Shown piece after piece: positions 54,806-63,095 of a DNA stretch of 64,000 nucleotides. Within the stretch, counting starts at the first letter, position 1. Every line of letters begins with the position of its first letter. The notes under the pieces were generated by a model. The model made no database searches, was not told the origin of the DNA, and saw only the letters and a program-made list of their open reading frames with translations. The DNA is taken from NCBI RefSeq assembly GCF_010669145.1, contig NZ_CP048635.1, forward strand, positions 1,558,501 through 1,622,500. Direction: 5' to 3'. Both the position numbers and the translations under genes were made by a program. Source of the DNA: Rhizobium oryzihabitans (GTDB lineage: Bacteria > Pseudomonadota > Alphaproteobacteria > Rhizobiales > Rhizobiaceae).

Positions 54806-56344
54806 ATGATGCCACGCACTTATCTTTCGCAGGCGGCAACGCTTTCGCGCCGCGCCGCGCTGGGCCTCGCATTGAGCACGGCGCTCTGGCTGCCGCTTTC
54901 GATGACGACTGCCGAGGCAGCGCCGAAAACCGCGCTGACGCTTGGCATGGCCGTCGAGCCGGCCGGTCTCGATCCGACCATCGCCGCCCCCGTCGCCATC
55001 GGCCAGGTCACCTGGCAGAATGTCTTCGAAGGTCTGGTGAAAATCGACCGCGAAGGCAAGGTAAAGCCGCAGCTTGCCGAAAGCTGGGAAATTTCCCCTG
55101 ATGGCAAAACCTATACGTTCAAGCTGCGCAAGGGCGTGACCTTCCATGATGGTGAGGCTTTCGATTCCGCTGTCGCGAAATTTGCGCTGGATCGGGCGCG
55201 TGGCGAAAGCTCGGTCAATCCGCAGAAACGCTTCTTCGCCGCCATCGACAGTATCGAGACGCCGGATGCCGCAACGCTGGTGCTGAAGCTGAAGCAGCCG
55301 GCCGGCAGCCTTCTCTACTGGCTCGGCTGGCCGGCCTCCGTGATGGTGGCGCCGAAAAGTGCGGAGAATAACCGCACCACTCCTGTCGGCACTGGCCCGT
55401 TCAAATTCGTGGCCTGGGCCAAGGGCGACAAGGTCGAGTTGCAGAAGAACGACGCCTATTGGGACAAGGCCGTTTCGGTGAAGCTGGAGAAGGCGACCTT
55501 CCGTTTCGTCTCCGATCCGCAGGCGCAGGCCGCGGCGCTAAAATCCGGCGATATCGATGCCTTCCCGGAATTCGGCGCACCGGAACTGATGACCTCCTTC
55601 GATGGCGACGCGCGCCTCGGCACCTTCGTCGGCAATACCGAGTTGAAGGTCGTGGCCGGCATGAACAATGCCCGCAAGCCTTTTGACGACAAGCGCGTGC
55701 GTCAGGCGCTGATGATGGCGGTGGATAGCGGTACTGTCATTGAAGGCGCCTGGTCCGGCTTCGGCACGGCCATCGGCAGCCATTACACCCCGAATGACCG
55801 CGGCTATATCGATACGACGGGCGTTCACCCCTTTGATATCGACAAGGCTAAGGCGCTGCTTGCCGAAGCCGGTTATCCGGATGGTTTCAACTTCACCATC
55901 AAGGCGCCGCAAATGGCCTATGCCCAGCGCACCTCGCAAATCCTGCAGGCGATGTTTGCCGAACTCGGCGTGACCATGACCATCGAGACCACCGAATTTC
56001 CGGCGAAATGGGTGGCGGATGTTCTCAAAGGCGCGAATTACGACATGACCATCGTTGCCCATGCCGAGCCGATGGATATCGATATCTATGCGCGCGACCC
56101 CTATTATTTCAATTACAAGAACCCGGCCTTCAACGAGGTCGTGGCGAATGTGGAAAAGACGGCGGATGCCGGCGAGCAGGAAAAGCTCTATGGCGAAGCC
56201 CAGAAAATCCTCGCGGAAGATGTGCCGGCTCTCTTCCTTTTCGTCATGCCGAAACTCGGTGTCTGGGACAAGAAGGTGAAGGGGCTTTGGGAAAACGAGC
56301 CCATTCCCTCGAATGTGCTGACGGATGTGCATTGGGAAGAGTGA
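54806..56344 (+). CDS. ABC transporter binding protein (family 5), importer 2
   Basis: 512 residues from ATG 54806 (GGGG just upstream; ATG 54809 is equally possible). The signal region starts SRRAALGLALSTALWLPLSMTTAEAA, Tat-like in the Arg pair but also compatible with Sec. Family 5 motifs: LAESWEISPDGKTYTFKLRKGVTFHDGE, VGTGPFKFVAWAKGDKVELQKNDAYW. It binds a peptide- or amide-like solute; the amidase at the operon end suggests an amide. It is followed by repeat copy 4 and two permease genes. Confidence 0.92.
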   Translation: MMPRTYLSQAATLSRRAALGLALSTALWLPLSMTTAEAAPKTALTLGMAVEPAGLDPTIAAPVAIGQVTWQNVFEGLVKIDREGKVKPQLAESWEISPDGKTYTFKLRKGVTFHDGEAFDSAVAKFALDRARGESSVNPQKRFFAAIDSIETPDAATLVLKLKQPAGSLLYWLGWPASVMVAPKSAENNRTTPVGTGPFKFVAWAKGDKVELQKNDAYWDKAVSVKLEKATFRFVSDPQAQAAALKSGDIDAFPEFGAPELMTSFDGDARLGTFVGNTELKVVAGMNNARKPFDDKRVRQALMMAVDSGTVIEGAWSGFGTAIGSHYTPNDRGYIDTTGVHPFDIDKAKALLAEAGYPDGFNFTIKAPQMAYAQRTSQILQAMFAELGVTMTIETTEFPAKWVADVLKGANYDMTIVAHAEPMDIDIYARDPYYFNYKNPAFNEVVANVEKTADAGEQEKLYGEAQKILAEDVPALFLFVMPKLGVWDKKVKGLWENEPIPSNVLTDVHWEE

Positions 56345-56366
56345 CGTTTGTCGATAGCCGTTTCTT

Positions 56367-56499
56367 CCGTCATGCCGGTCCCCGGGTCGAGCCCGAGGAT
56401 GATCCGGCATCCAGCCAGCCCAAGTCCTTGGGCTGAGAGGGCTCTCTCCGCCGCGCAGATGCGCGTCGGCTGGGTTCCGGCTCGGGGCCGGAATGACGG
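56367..56499. repeat. Palindromic intergenic repeat, copy 4
   Basis: About 133 bases between CCGTCAT and ATGACGG, with the longest left arm of the family (CCCGGGTCGAGCCCGAGGATG insertion-like). AGCCCAAGTCCTTGGGCT and GCGCAGATGCGCG lie inside. Oriented like copy 2. Unusually, it lies inside an apparent operon, between the binding-protein and permease genes of importer 2. Confidence 0.85.
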
Positions 56500-56556
56500 G
56501 AGAGAGATAACTGGACCTTCGATCGCAGGCGAAACAAAGCAAGGAAAGAATGCCAG

Positions 56557-57507
56557 ATGTTAGCCGTCCTCATCCGGCGTCTTTTAAGCCTCGTCATCAC
56601 GCTGTTTGCCGTTTCCCTCATCATCTATGTCGTCATGGGCCTGCTGCCGGGCGATCCGGCGGCCATCATGCTTGGAACCTCGGCGAGCCCCGATACGCTC
56701 GCCGCGCTGCAGAAACAGATGGGCCTCGATCAGCCGCTGCCGTTGCGTTATCTCCACTGGCTGGCCGGCGTGTTTCATGGCGATCTCGGACAATCCTATA
56801 CCTATGGCGTGCCGGTGGCGGGGTTGATTGTCGAGCGGCTTGCCGTCACCCTGCCGCTTGCGCTGCTGGCCGTCTGCCTTTCGGTGGCCATAGCCATTCC
56901 GCTCGGCGTTGCGGCGGCGAGAAGCCGCAACGGGCCGGTGGATTTCGCAGCCGGGCTGTTTTCCCACGTGGGCATTGCCGTGCCCGGCTTCTGGGTCGGA
57001 CTGCTGCTCATCATCGTCTTTTCCACCACGCTCGGCTGGATGCCGTCAGGCGGTTTTCCCGGCTGGCAGCCGAGTTTTTCGGCCGGTCTCATCGCGCTGG
57101 TGCTTCCGGCCATTGCCCTTGCGCTCTCGCAGGCGGGTGTTCTCACCCGCGTCTGCCGCTCGGCGGTGCTGGAGGTGATGAACGAGGATTTTGTGCGCAC
57201 CGCCCGCGCCAAGGGCCTGAGCGAGCGGGTGGCGCTGTGGCGGCATGCGGTGCCGAATGCGATGATCCCTGTGGTCACCATGATCGGCCTGCAATTCACC
57301 TTCCTCATCGCCGGCGCGGTGCTGGTGGAAAATGTCTTCAATCTGCCGGGCCTCGGGCGCCTTGCCTATCAGGCGCTGACCCAGCGGGATATCGTCGTCA
57401 TGCAGTCCGTCGTGCTGTTCTTCTCGGCGCTGGTCATCGTCATGAATTTTCTGGTCGATATCGCCTATCTCTTCATCGATCCGAGACTGCGGGCAGGTGC
57501 GCGATGA
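56557..57507 (+). CDS. DppB-type permease, importer 2
   Basis: 316 residues, six predicted helices: LIRRLLSLVITLFAVSLIIYVVMGLLPGDPA at the N-terminus, the EAA loop FVRTARAKGLSERVALWRHAVPNAMIPVVTMI and VLVENVFNLPGLGRL. A weak AAGGAAAG-type ribosome site is upstream. It overlaps the next gene by four bases. Confidence 0.94.
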   Translation: MLAVLIRRLLSLVITLFAVSLIIYVVMGLLPGDPAAIMLGTSASPDTLAALQKQMGLDQPLPLRYLHWLAGVFHGDLGQSYTYGVPVAGLIVERLAVTLPLALLAVCLSVAIAIPLGVAAARSRNGPVDFAAGLFSHVGIAVPGFWVGLLLIIVFSTTLGWMPSGGFPGWQPSFSAGLIALVLPAIALALSQAGVLTRVCRSAVLEVMNEDFVRTARAKGLSERVALWRHAVPNAMIPVVTMIGLQFTFLIAGAVLVENVFNLPGLGRLAYQALTQRDIVVMQSVVLFFSALVIVMNFLVDIAYLFIDPRLRAGAR

Positions 57508-58325
57508 TGCGACTGATCCGCCGCCGCCCCGCATTCGTTGTCGGCATCGCCGTCACCACCTTTCTTGTCGCGGTTGCGCTGCTCTCGCTGGTCTGGACGC
57601 CGGTTTCGCCGACCAAGATGCAGATCGCCCAGAAACTGAAATCGCCCTTTGCCTATGGCGGTCTTGGCACGGACCATTTCGGCCGGGATGTTCTCTCCAT
57701 GCTGATGGCCGGGGCGTGGAACTCGCTTTCCACCTCCATCGCCGCCGTTGCCATCGGCGCTCTCATAGGCACCGCCGTCGGCGTATCGGTCGCGGCCCTG
57801 CGAGGTTTCACCGAAACCGTGGTGATGCGCATCTGCGATATCATTTTCGCCCTGCCGCCGATCCTGTCGGCCATGATGCTCGGCGCTTTCATCGGCACGG
57901 GCCGGTTCACCGCCATCATCGCCATCGCCACCTTCATGGTGCCGGTCTTTGCCCGGCTGACGCTGGGGGCGGCCTTGCAGATATGGTCGCGGGAATATGT
58001 CACCGCCGCCACCAGCATCGGCCAGAACCGCGCCAAGATCACGCTGTTTCATATCCTGCCGAATATTTCCAACCAGATCATCGTGCAGGTGACGATCCAG
58101 CTCGGTCTTGCCATCCTTACCGAAGCGGGGCTTTCCTTCCTCGGTCTCGGCATGCCGCCGCCTGCCGCCACCTGGGGTCGGATGCTTGCCGATGCGCAGA
58201 CCTATCTTGGGACAGCGCCATGGCTCGCCATCATGCCCGGCCTTGCGATCGCGCTTGCCGTCTTCGGCCTCAATCTTCTCGGCGATGGCCTGCGCGACCT
58301 GCTGGACCCGCGCGATACCAGCTGA
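57504..58325 (+). CDS. DppC-type permease, importer 2
   Basis: 273 residues: LGTDHFGRDVLSMLMAGAW, the EAA loop YVTAATSIGQNRAKITLFHILPNISNQIIVQ, and EAGLSFLGLGMPPPAATWGRMLAD. It starts on the ATGA overlap. No ATPase genes follow; the amidase begins 53 bases later, so the ATPases must be supplied from elsewhere. Confidence 0.94.
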   Translation: MMRLIRRRPAFVVGIAVTTFLVAVALLSLVWTPVSPTKMQIAQKLKSPFAYGGLGTDHFGRDVLSMLMAGAWNSLSTSIAAVAIGALIGTAVGVSVAALRGFTETVVMRICDIIFALPPILSAMMLGAFIGTGRFTAIIAIATFMVPVFARLTLGAALQIWSREYVTAATSIGQNRAKITLFHILPNISNQIIVQVTIQLGLAILTEAGLSFLGLGMPPPAATWGRMLADAQTYLGTAPWLAIMPGLAIALAVFGLNLLGDGLRDLLDPRDTS

Positions 58326-58378
58326 TCGCTTCTAGCCGATATCGCCCTATTATCTGTTTTTCTGACGAGACGACGCTG

Positions 58379-59776
58379 ATGACCGATCTCATAGACCTCA
58401 ACACGCTCGAAATCCTGGCGCTTTACCGGCAAAAGAAGCTATCGCCATCGGAATATTGGCAGGCGGTAGAGGCCCGCATCGACGCATTCGAGCCCACGGT
58501 GAACGCGCTTTACGCCTATGATCCCGAGGATGCCCGCAAACAGGCGCTGGCCTCGACGGAGCGCTGGCAAAAAGGGGAAACGCTCGGCGCGCTCGATGGG
58601 ATTCCGGTCTCGCTGAAGGAACTCATCGCCACCAAAGGCCAGCCGGTTCCGCTTGGCACCAAAGCGGTGGAACTGGTGCCGGCTCTGGAAGACGCGCCGG
58701 TCGCCGCCCGCTGCCGCGAGGACGGCGCGATCCTTTACGCCAAGACGACCTGCCCGGATTACGGCATGTTGTCATCAGGCCTTTCCAGTTTCCACAAGCT
58801 CAGCCGCAACCCGTGGGACCCGACGCAGAACCCCGGCGGCTCCAGCGCCGGTGCGGCCTCTGCCGGTGCTGCGGGTTACGGCACGCTGCATATCGGTACG
58901 GATATTGGCGGCTCGGTGCGCCTGCCGGCCGGATGGACGGGCCTGTTCGGCTTTAAGCCCAGCCAGGGCCGCATACCCGTCGATCCCTATTATACCGGCC
59001 GCTGCGCCGGGCCGATGACCCGCACGGTTGTCGATGCCGCCTATGCGATGGCCACACTTTCCCGCCCGGACTGGCGTGATGGCACCGCGCTGCCGCCCAA
59101 CAATATCAACTGGATGGACCTCGAAATTAATGTGAAGGGCCTGAAGATAGGTCTGATGCTGGATGCCGGCTGCGGACTGCCTTTGGAGAACGAGGTGCGC
59201 GATGCCGTGCTCTCTGCCGCCAAACTGTTCGAAGAGGCAGGCGCCATCGTCATCCCGGTCGAGCCGGTGCTGACGCGGGACATGCTGGACGGGCTGGACG
59301 ATTTCTGGCGGGCGAAGTTCTGGGGTGACATGGCGGCATTGAGCGCGGAGCGGCGCGGCGCGATCCTTCCCTATATTCATGAGTGGGCGGAAAAGGGCGC
59401 CGATGTCTCCGGCGCGCGCGCCGTTTTCGGTTTCAACCAGACCATGGAAATGCGTAGGAGTTGCGGACGGTTGATGCAGTCGGTTGATGTGGTGATTTCA
59501 CCCGTCAATCCCATCGTCTCCTATCCGGCCGACTGGGCCTCGCCTACCAACGATCCCGAGCGGCCTTTCGAGCATATCGCCTTCACCGTCCCTTGGAACA
59601 TGTCGGAGCAGCCGGCATCCTCAATCAATTGCGGCTTCTCGAAATCCGGGATGCCCATCGGATTGCAGATCGTCGGCCCACGCTACGAGGATTTGTTCGT
59701 CCTCAAGCTGTCCAAAGCCTTCGAGGATTGGGGCGGCGGCGTGCGGCGCTGGCCGGAGCCGCCGGAGCGCCGATGA
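58379..59776 (+). CDS. Amidase (amidase-signature family)
   Basis: 465 residues. Ser-cisSer-Lys triad: Lys80 in PVSLKEL, Ser155 in GGSSAG, Ser179 in GTDIGGSVRLPA. It hydrolyses carboxamides; it could equally be an amide hydrolase of the imported compound or a GatA relative, but the location at the end of importer 2 and the lack of a gatB/gatC neighbour favour a catabolic amidase acting on the transported solute. Confidence 0.92.
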   Translation: MTDLIDLNTLEILALYRQKKLSPSEYWQAVEARIDAFEPTVNALYAYDPEDARKQALASTERWQKGETLGALDGIPVSLKELIATKGQPVPLGTKAVELVPALEDAPVAARCREDGAILYAKTTCPDYGMLSSGLSSFHKLSRNPWDPTQNPGGSSAGAASAGAAGYGTLHIGTDIGGSVRLPAGWTGLFGFKPSQGRIPVDPYYTGRCAGPMTRTVVDAAYAMATLSRPDWRDGTALPPNNINWMDLEINVKGLKIGLMLDAGCGLPLENEVRDAVLSAAKLFEEAGAIVIPVEPVLTRDMLDGLDDFWRAKFWGDMAALSAERRGAILPYIHEWAEKGADVSGARAVFGFNQTMEMRRSCGRLMQSVDVVISPVNPIVSYPADWASPTNDPERPFEHIAFTVPWNMSEQPASSINCGFSKSGMPIGLQIVGPRYEDLFVLKLSKAFEDWGGGVRRWPEPPERR

Positions 59777-59873
59777 TCCCGCCTTTATCGGCCGTGTAGT
59801 ATAGCCATAATACCCGCATCTCCACCCGCCCTGCTACGGTGCCCATGGCATTCAAAAAACGGGAGGAGCAAGC

Positions 59874-60440
59874 ATGCCGAAGAAGATTTTGATGATCGCC
59901 GGCGATTTCGCCGAGGATTATGAGACCATGGTGCCGTTCCAGACGCTGCTCGCGGTCGGCCACACGGTGCACGCCGTCTGCCCCGGCAAGAAGGCGGGCC
60001 AGACGATCGCGACCGCCATCCATGATTTCGAGGGCGACCAGACCTATTCGGAAAAGCGCGGCCACAATTTCGCGCTCAACGCCACCTTCGCCGATATCAA
60101 GGTTGCCGATTACGATGCGCTGGTCATTCCGGGCGGCCGCGCGCCGGAATATCTGCGGCTCAATGCGGATGTGCTGGCCGCCGTGAAGCACTTTTTCGAG
60201 GTCGACAAGCCGGTGGCGGCCGTCTGCCATGGTGCGCAATTGCTGGCGGCTGCGGGTGTCCTCAAAGGCCGCACCTGCTCGGCCTATCCGGCCTGCCGCC
60301 CCGAGGTGGAACTGGCGGGCGGCACCTATGCCGATATCGCCATCGACGCGGCGGTGACCGACGGCAAGCTGGTGACGGCGCCCGCATGGCCCGCCCATCC
60401 GGCATGGCTTTCGCAGTTCATGGCGGTGCTTGGCAAATAA
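59874..60440 (+). CDS. DJ-1/PfpI family protein
   Basis: 188 residues with the nucleophile elbow AAVCHGAQ (Cys118, His119) and [12 protein letters not shown]. Preceded by GGGAGGAGCAAGC. Members include deglycase-like proteins, stress proteins and proteases; function here is not determined. Stand-alone gene between importer 2 and the ribbon-helix-helix gene. Confidence 0.9.
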   Translation: MPKKILMIAGDFAEDYETMVPFQTLLAVGHTVHAVCPGKKAGQTIATAIHDFEGDQTYSEKRGHNFALNATFADIKVADYDALVIPGGRAPEYLRLNADVLAAVKHFFEVDKPVAAVCHGAQLLAAAGVLKGRTCSAYPACRPEVELAGGTYADIAIDAAVTDGKLVTAPAWPAHPAWLSQFMAVLGK

Positions 60441-60511
60441 GCTGCGCGGAACGGGGCTTTTACCGGCCCTGTTTCCCGTCTATCTTTTGGAGCGTGGTGA
60501 GGGAGGAAACC

Positions 60512-60862
60512 ATGTGCAAGCTTTTCATCAAGGCGGACCCGGCACTTTGGGAAAGCCACACCCGGTCTTTGCGGATCGACGGCATGGTCACGAGTGTGCG
60601 GCTTGAAAACTTCTTCTGGACCACGCTGGACGAGATTGCACGCCGCGATGGCATGAACAGCGTGCAGCTCATCGCCAAGCTTTATAATGAATCGATCGAT
60701 GCCGGGCACGATCTCGGCAACTTCACCTCTTTTTTGCGGGTCTGCTGCGGACGCTATCTGGCCTTGCAGCTTTCCGGCGATATTCCGGCGCGCAGCGACG
60801 TTCCGATTGCCGCGCTGGACGCCGACAGCATCCTCGATGCGGAGAAGGTGAATTACCACTAG
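60512..60862 (+). CDS. Ribbon-helix-helix domain protein (RHH_4-like)
   Basis: 116 residues from ATG 60512, with a strong GGGAGGAAACC site. LRIDGMVTSVRLENFFWTTLDEIARRDGMNSVQLIAKLYNE forms a ribbon-helix-helix-like segment; the rest is FTSFLRVCCGRYLALQL and an acidic tail. Similar small proteins occur widely in alphaproteobacteria and may be DNA-binding or involved in amino acid-type sensing; no target is visible here. Confidence 0.78.
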   Translation: MCKLFIKADPALWESHTRSLRIDGMVTSVRLENFFWTTLDEIARRDGMNSVQLIAKLYNESIDAGHDLGNFTSFLRVCCGRYLALQLSGDIPARSDVPIAALDADSILDAEKVNYH

Positions 60863-60902
60863 CAGTGCGTGCCGCTTTTTACGTGCCGATGCATCCCCGC
60901 CA

Positions 60903-61019
60903 CCTCATTCCTGTGCTTGTCACAGGAATCCAGCCGACGCGCGTCTGCGCGACGGGAGGAGTCTTTTCAGCCCAAGGACTTGGGCTGGCTGGATCTCTGT
61001 GACAGGCACAGAGATGAGG
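60903..61019. repeat. Palindromic intergenic repeat, copy 5
   Basis: About 117 bases between CCTCAT and ATGAGG. The ends keep ATTCC and CCAGCC but the hairpin arms are TGTGCTTGTCACAG and CTGTGACAGGCACAG, unrelated in sequence to copies 1-4. GCGCGTCTGCGCG and AGCCCAAGGACTTGGGCT lie inside. It ends 10 bases before the stop of the minus-strand permease gene. Confidence 0.85.
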
Positions 61020-61029
61020 GAGGGCGTGC

Positions 61030-61950
61030 TCAGCTCTTCAGCGCCCTTGGATCAAGCGCATCGCGCACCGCATCGCCGATGTAATTGACGCTCAGAACCG
61101 TCAGCGAGATTGCCAGTCCCGGCCACAGGACGCGCGATGGCGTCAGCTGCAGGAAGTTGGCGCCGTCGAACAGCAGCCGTCCCCAGGTCGGAAAGTCCGA
61201 CGGAAATCCGAGGCCGAGGAAGGACAGCGCCGATTCCGTGATGATGGCTGATGCAATGCCGAGCGTGGCCGAGACCATGATCGAACTCAGCACATTCGGC
61301 AATATATGCCTCAGAATGATGCGGTATTCGCGCATGCCGCTCGATTTCGCCGCCATGATGAATTCCTGGCTTTTAATCGTCAGCACATCGCCGCGCACGA
61401 TACGCGCGGTATGCATCCAGCTGGTTATCCCAATCACGAAGACGATCAGGATGAAGATGCCGGTTTCCGGCCCGAAGGCCGCGCGCAGCGTATCGCGAAA
61501 CAGCATGAGGATGACAAGCAGCAGCGGCAGCAGCGGCAGGGCGAGGAACAGGTCCGTCAGCCGCATCAGCGGCCCGTCAAGCCTTCGGAAATAACCAGAC
61601 AGTACCCCCACCAGCGTGCCGAGAAACAGCGCCAGCAGCATGGCGGTGATGCCGACGGCAAGCGAGATGCGCCCGCCGGCCAGAACCTGCGCCAGCATGT
61701 CCTTGCCCAGATTGTCGGTGCCGAAGGGATGCGCCAGCGACGGCCACTGGTTGCGCTCCCTCACATTGATGGCGTTTGGCGCGACGGTGTGGATATAGGG
61801 GCCGACAAAGACCGCAAGCAGAATGAAGATGAAAACGAACAGGCCCGCCACGCCGCCCTTATGGGCGCGAAACTGTTTCCAGATATCGGCAAGTGCCGAT
61901 TGCACGGGCGTGGCGGCGACGGCCGGCGCTGCGATGGTGGCGTCAGTCAT
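61030..61950 (-). CDS. DppC-type permease, importer 3
   Basis: 306 residues from ATG 61950, which overlaps the stop of the DppB-type gene by eight bases; an upstream in-frame start at 61992 is unlikely. FGTDNLGKDMLAQVLAGG, the EAA loop FIMAAKSSGMREYRIILRHILPNVLSSIMV and ALSFLGLGFPSDFPTWGRLL. Membrane subunit of a peptide/opine-type importer on the minus strand. Confidence 0.94.
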   Translation of the reverse strand: MTDATIAAPAVAATPVQSALADIWKQFRAHKGGVAGLFVFIFILLAVFVGPYIHTVAPNAINVRERNQWPSLAHPFGTDNLGKDMLAQVLAGGRISLAVGITAMLLALFLGTLVGVLSGYFRRLDGPLMRLTDLFLALPLLPLLLVILMLFRDTLRAAFGPETGIFILIVFVIGITSWMHTARIVRGDVLTIKSQEFIMAAKSSGMREYRIILRHILPNVLSSIMVSATLGIASAIITESALSFLGLGFPSDFPTWGRLLFDGANFLQLTPSRVLWPGLAISLTVLSVNYIGDAVRDALDPRALKS

Positions 61951-62953
61951 AGCGGATCCTCGGGTCGAGAATGCCGTACAGAACGTCGGCAATCAGGTTG
62001 AAGAGCACGATAAGCACCGCGAAAATGAAGGTCAGCGTCTGCACCAGCGGAATATCCGCGCCCTGAACGGCGGTGATCAGCAACTGGCCAAGCCCGTTCA
62101 CGCGGAAGATCTGCTCGGTAATGATGGCGCCTGAAAAGATCGTCGGCACGCCGAGTGCGATGACGGTGACGACCGGGATGAGGCTGTTGCGCAGCACGTG
62201 AACGAGCAGAACGGATTTTTCCTTCACGCCCTTTGCCCGTGCGGTGCGCACATAATCCTGATGCAGATTGTCCAGCATGGAGGCCCGCACGAAGCGGCTG
62301 ATCTGCGAGACATTGTAGAGGGTCAGCACCAGAACCGGCAGGAACATCTGTTTGATCTGCGCGACGAAGCTTCCCCAGTCCGTCACCTGCAGGTTGGTGT
62401 CATAGACGGAAGGGAACCATTGCAGATAAGAGCTGAAGATGACGACCAGCAGCACGCCGGTGAAGAAGGTGGGAACCGAATAACCGACCATCGAGACGAA
62501 GGTGCCGATCTGGTCGAAAATCGAATATTGCTTGTAGGCGGAAATGACGCCGATCGGGATCGCCAGAAGCGCCCCGAAAAGATAGGCGAGGCCGACCACC
62601 CAGAGCGTTTGCGGCATGCGCTGGATGACGAGATCAACCACCGGGCTGCGCGTTGCCCAGGACAGCACACGCATGCGATTGCCATCGCCGATCTGCCAGC
62701 CGGTGAGTTTTTCAATAAGGTTCAGCGGCTCGTTGATGAAGAATTGCTGCAGCCACATCAGGTAACGGATGAAGAAAGGCTGGTCGAGGCCAAGCGAGGC
62801 GCGGATCTGCTCGCGAACTTCAGGCGGGATGGTGAGCGGCAGGTCGCCGGTCGGGTCATTCGGCGCAAGATCGAGCAGCGCGAAGATGACGAAGCTGATG
62901 ACGAGCAGCGTCGGTACGGCAAAGGCTAGCCGCCGGAGCGTAAAGGTAAACAT
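61943..62953 (-). CDS. DppB-type permease, importer 3
   Basis: 336 residues with six predicted helices: LRRLAFAVPTLLVISFVIFALLDLAPNDP, VSMVGYSVPTFFTGVLLVVIF, the EAA loop YVRTARAKGVKEKSVLLVHVLRNSLIPVVTVI. It has a large periplasmic insertion typical of some OppB-like permeases. Second gene of importer 3. Confidence 0.94.
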   Translation of the reverse strand: MFTFTLRRLAFAVPTLLVISFVIFALLDLAPNDPTGDLPLTIPPEVREQIRASLGLDQPFFIRYLMWLQQFFINEPLNLIEKLTGWQIGDGNRMRVLSWATRSPVVDLVIQRMPQTLWVVGLAYLFGALLAIPIGVISAYKQYSIFDQIGTFVSMVGYSVPTFFTGVLLVVIFSSYLQWFPSVYDTNLQVTDWGSFVAQIKQMFLPVLVLTLYNVSQISRFVRASMLDNLHQDYVRTARAKGVKEKSVLLVHVLRNSLIPVVTVIALGVPTIFSGAIITEQIFRVNGLGQLLITAVQGADIPLVQTLTFIFAVLIVLFNLIADVLYGILDPRIRYD

Positions 62954-63057
62954 CTGAAACTCTCCAGACCCAGAGCGCGACAGGGCGAAAATTGGGAGCG
63001 TTTTCGCCTTAGCGCGGCAAATGTGTCTTCAGATCATGGTCCAGGGGCATGCAGAAG

Positions 63058-63084
63058 GCCGGCCTCTCCGGGGGAGAAGCCGGC
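63058..63084 (-). other. Stem-loop between binding-protein and permease genes of importer 3
   Basis: Arms 63058-63069 and 63073-63084 form a 12-bp stem with one G-T pair and a 3-base GGG loop, just past the stop of the binding-protein gene. There is no T tract. Likely an mRNA-stabilising hairpin, as in the purine operon at 37988. Confidence 0.65.
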
Positions 63085-63095
63085 GCATTTGCGTG

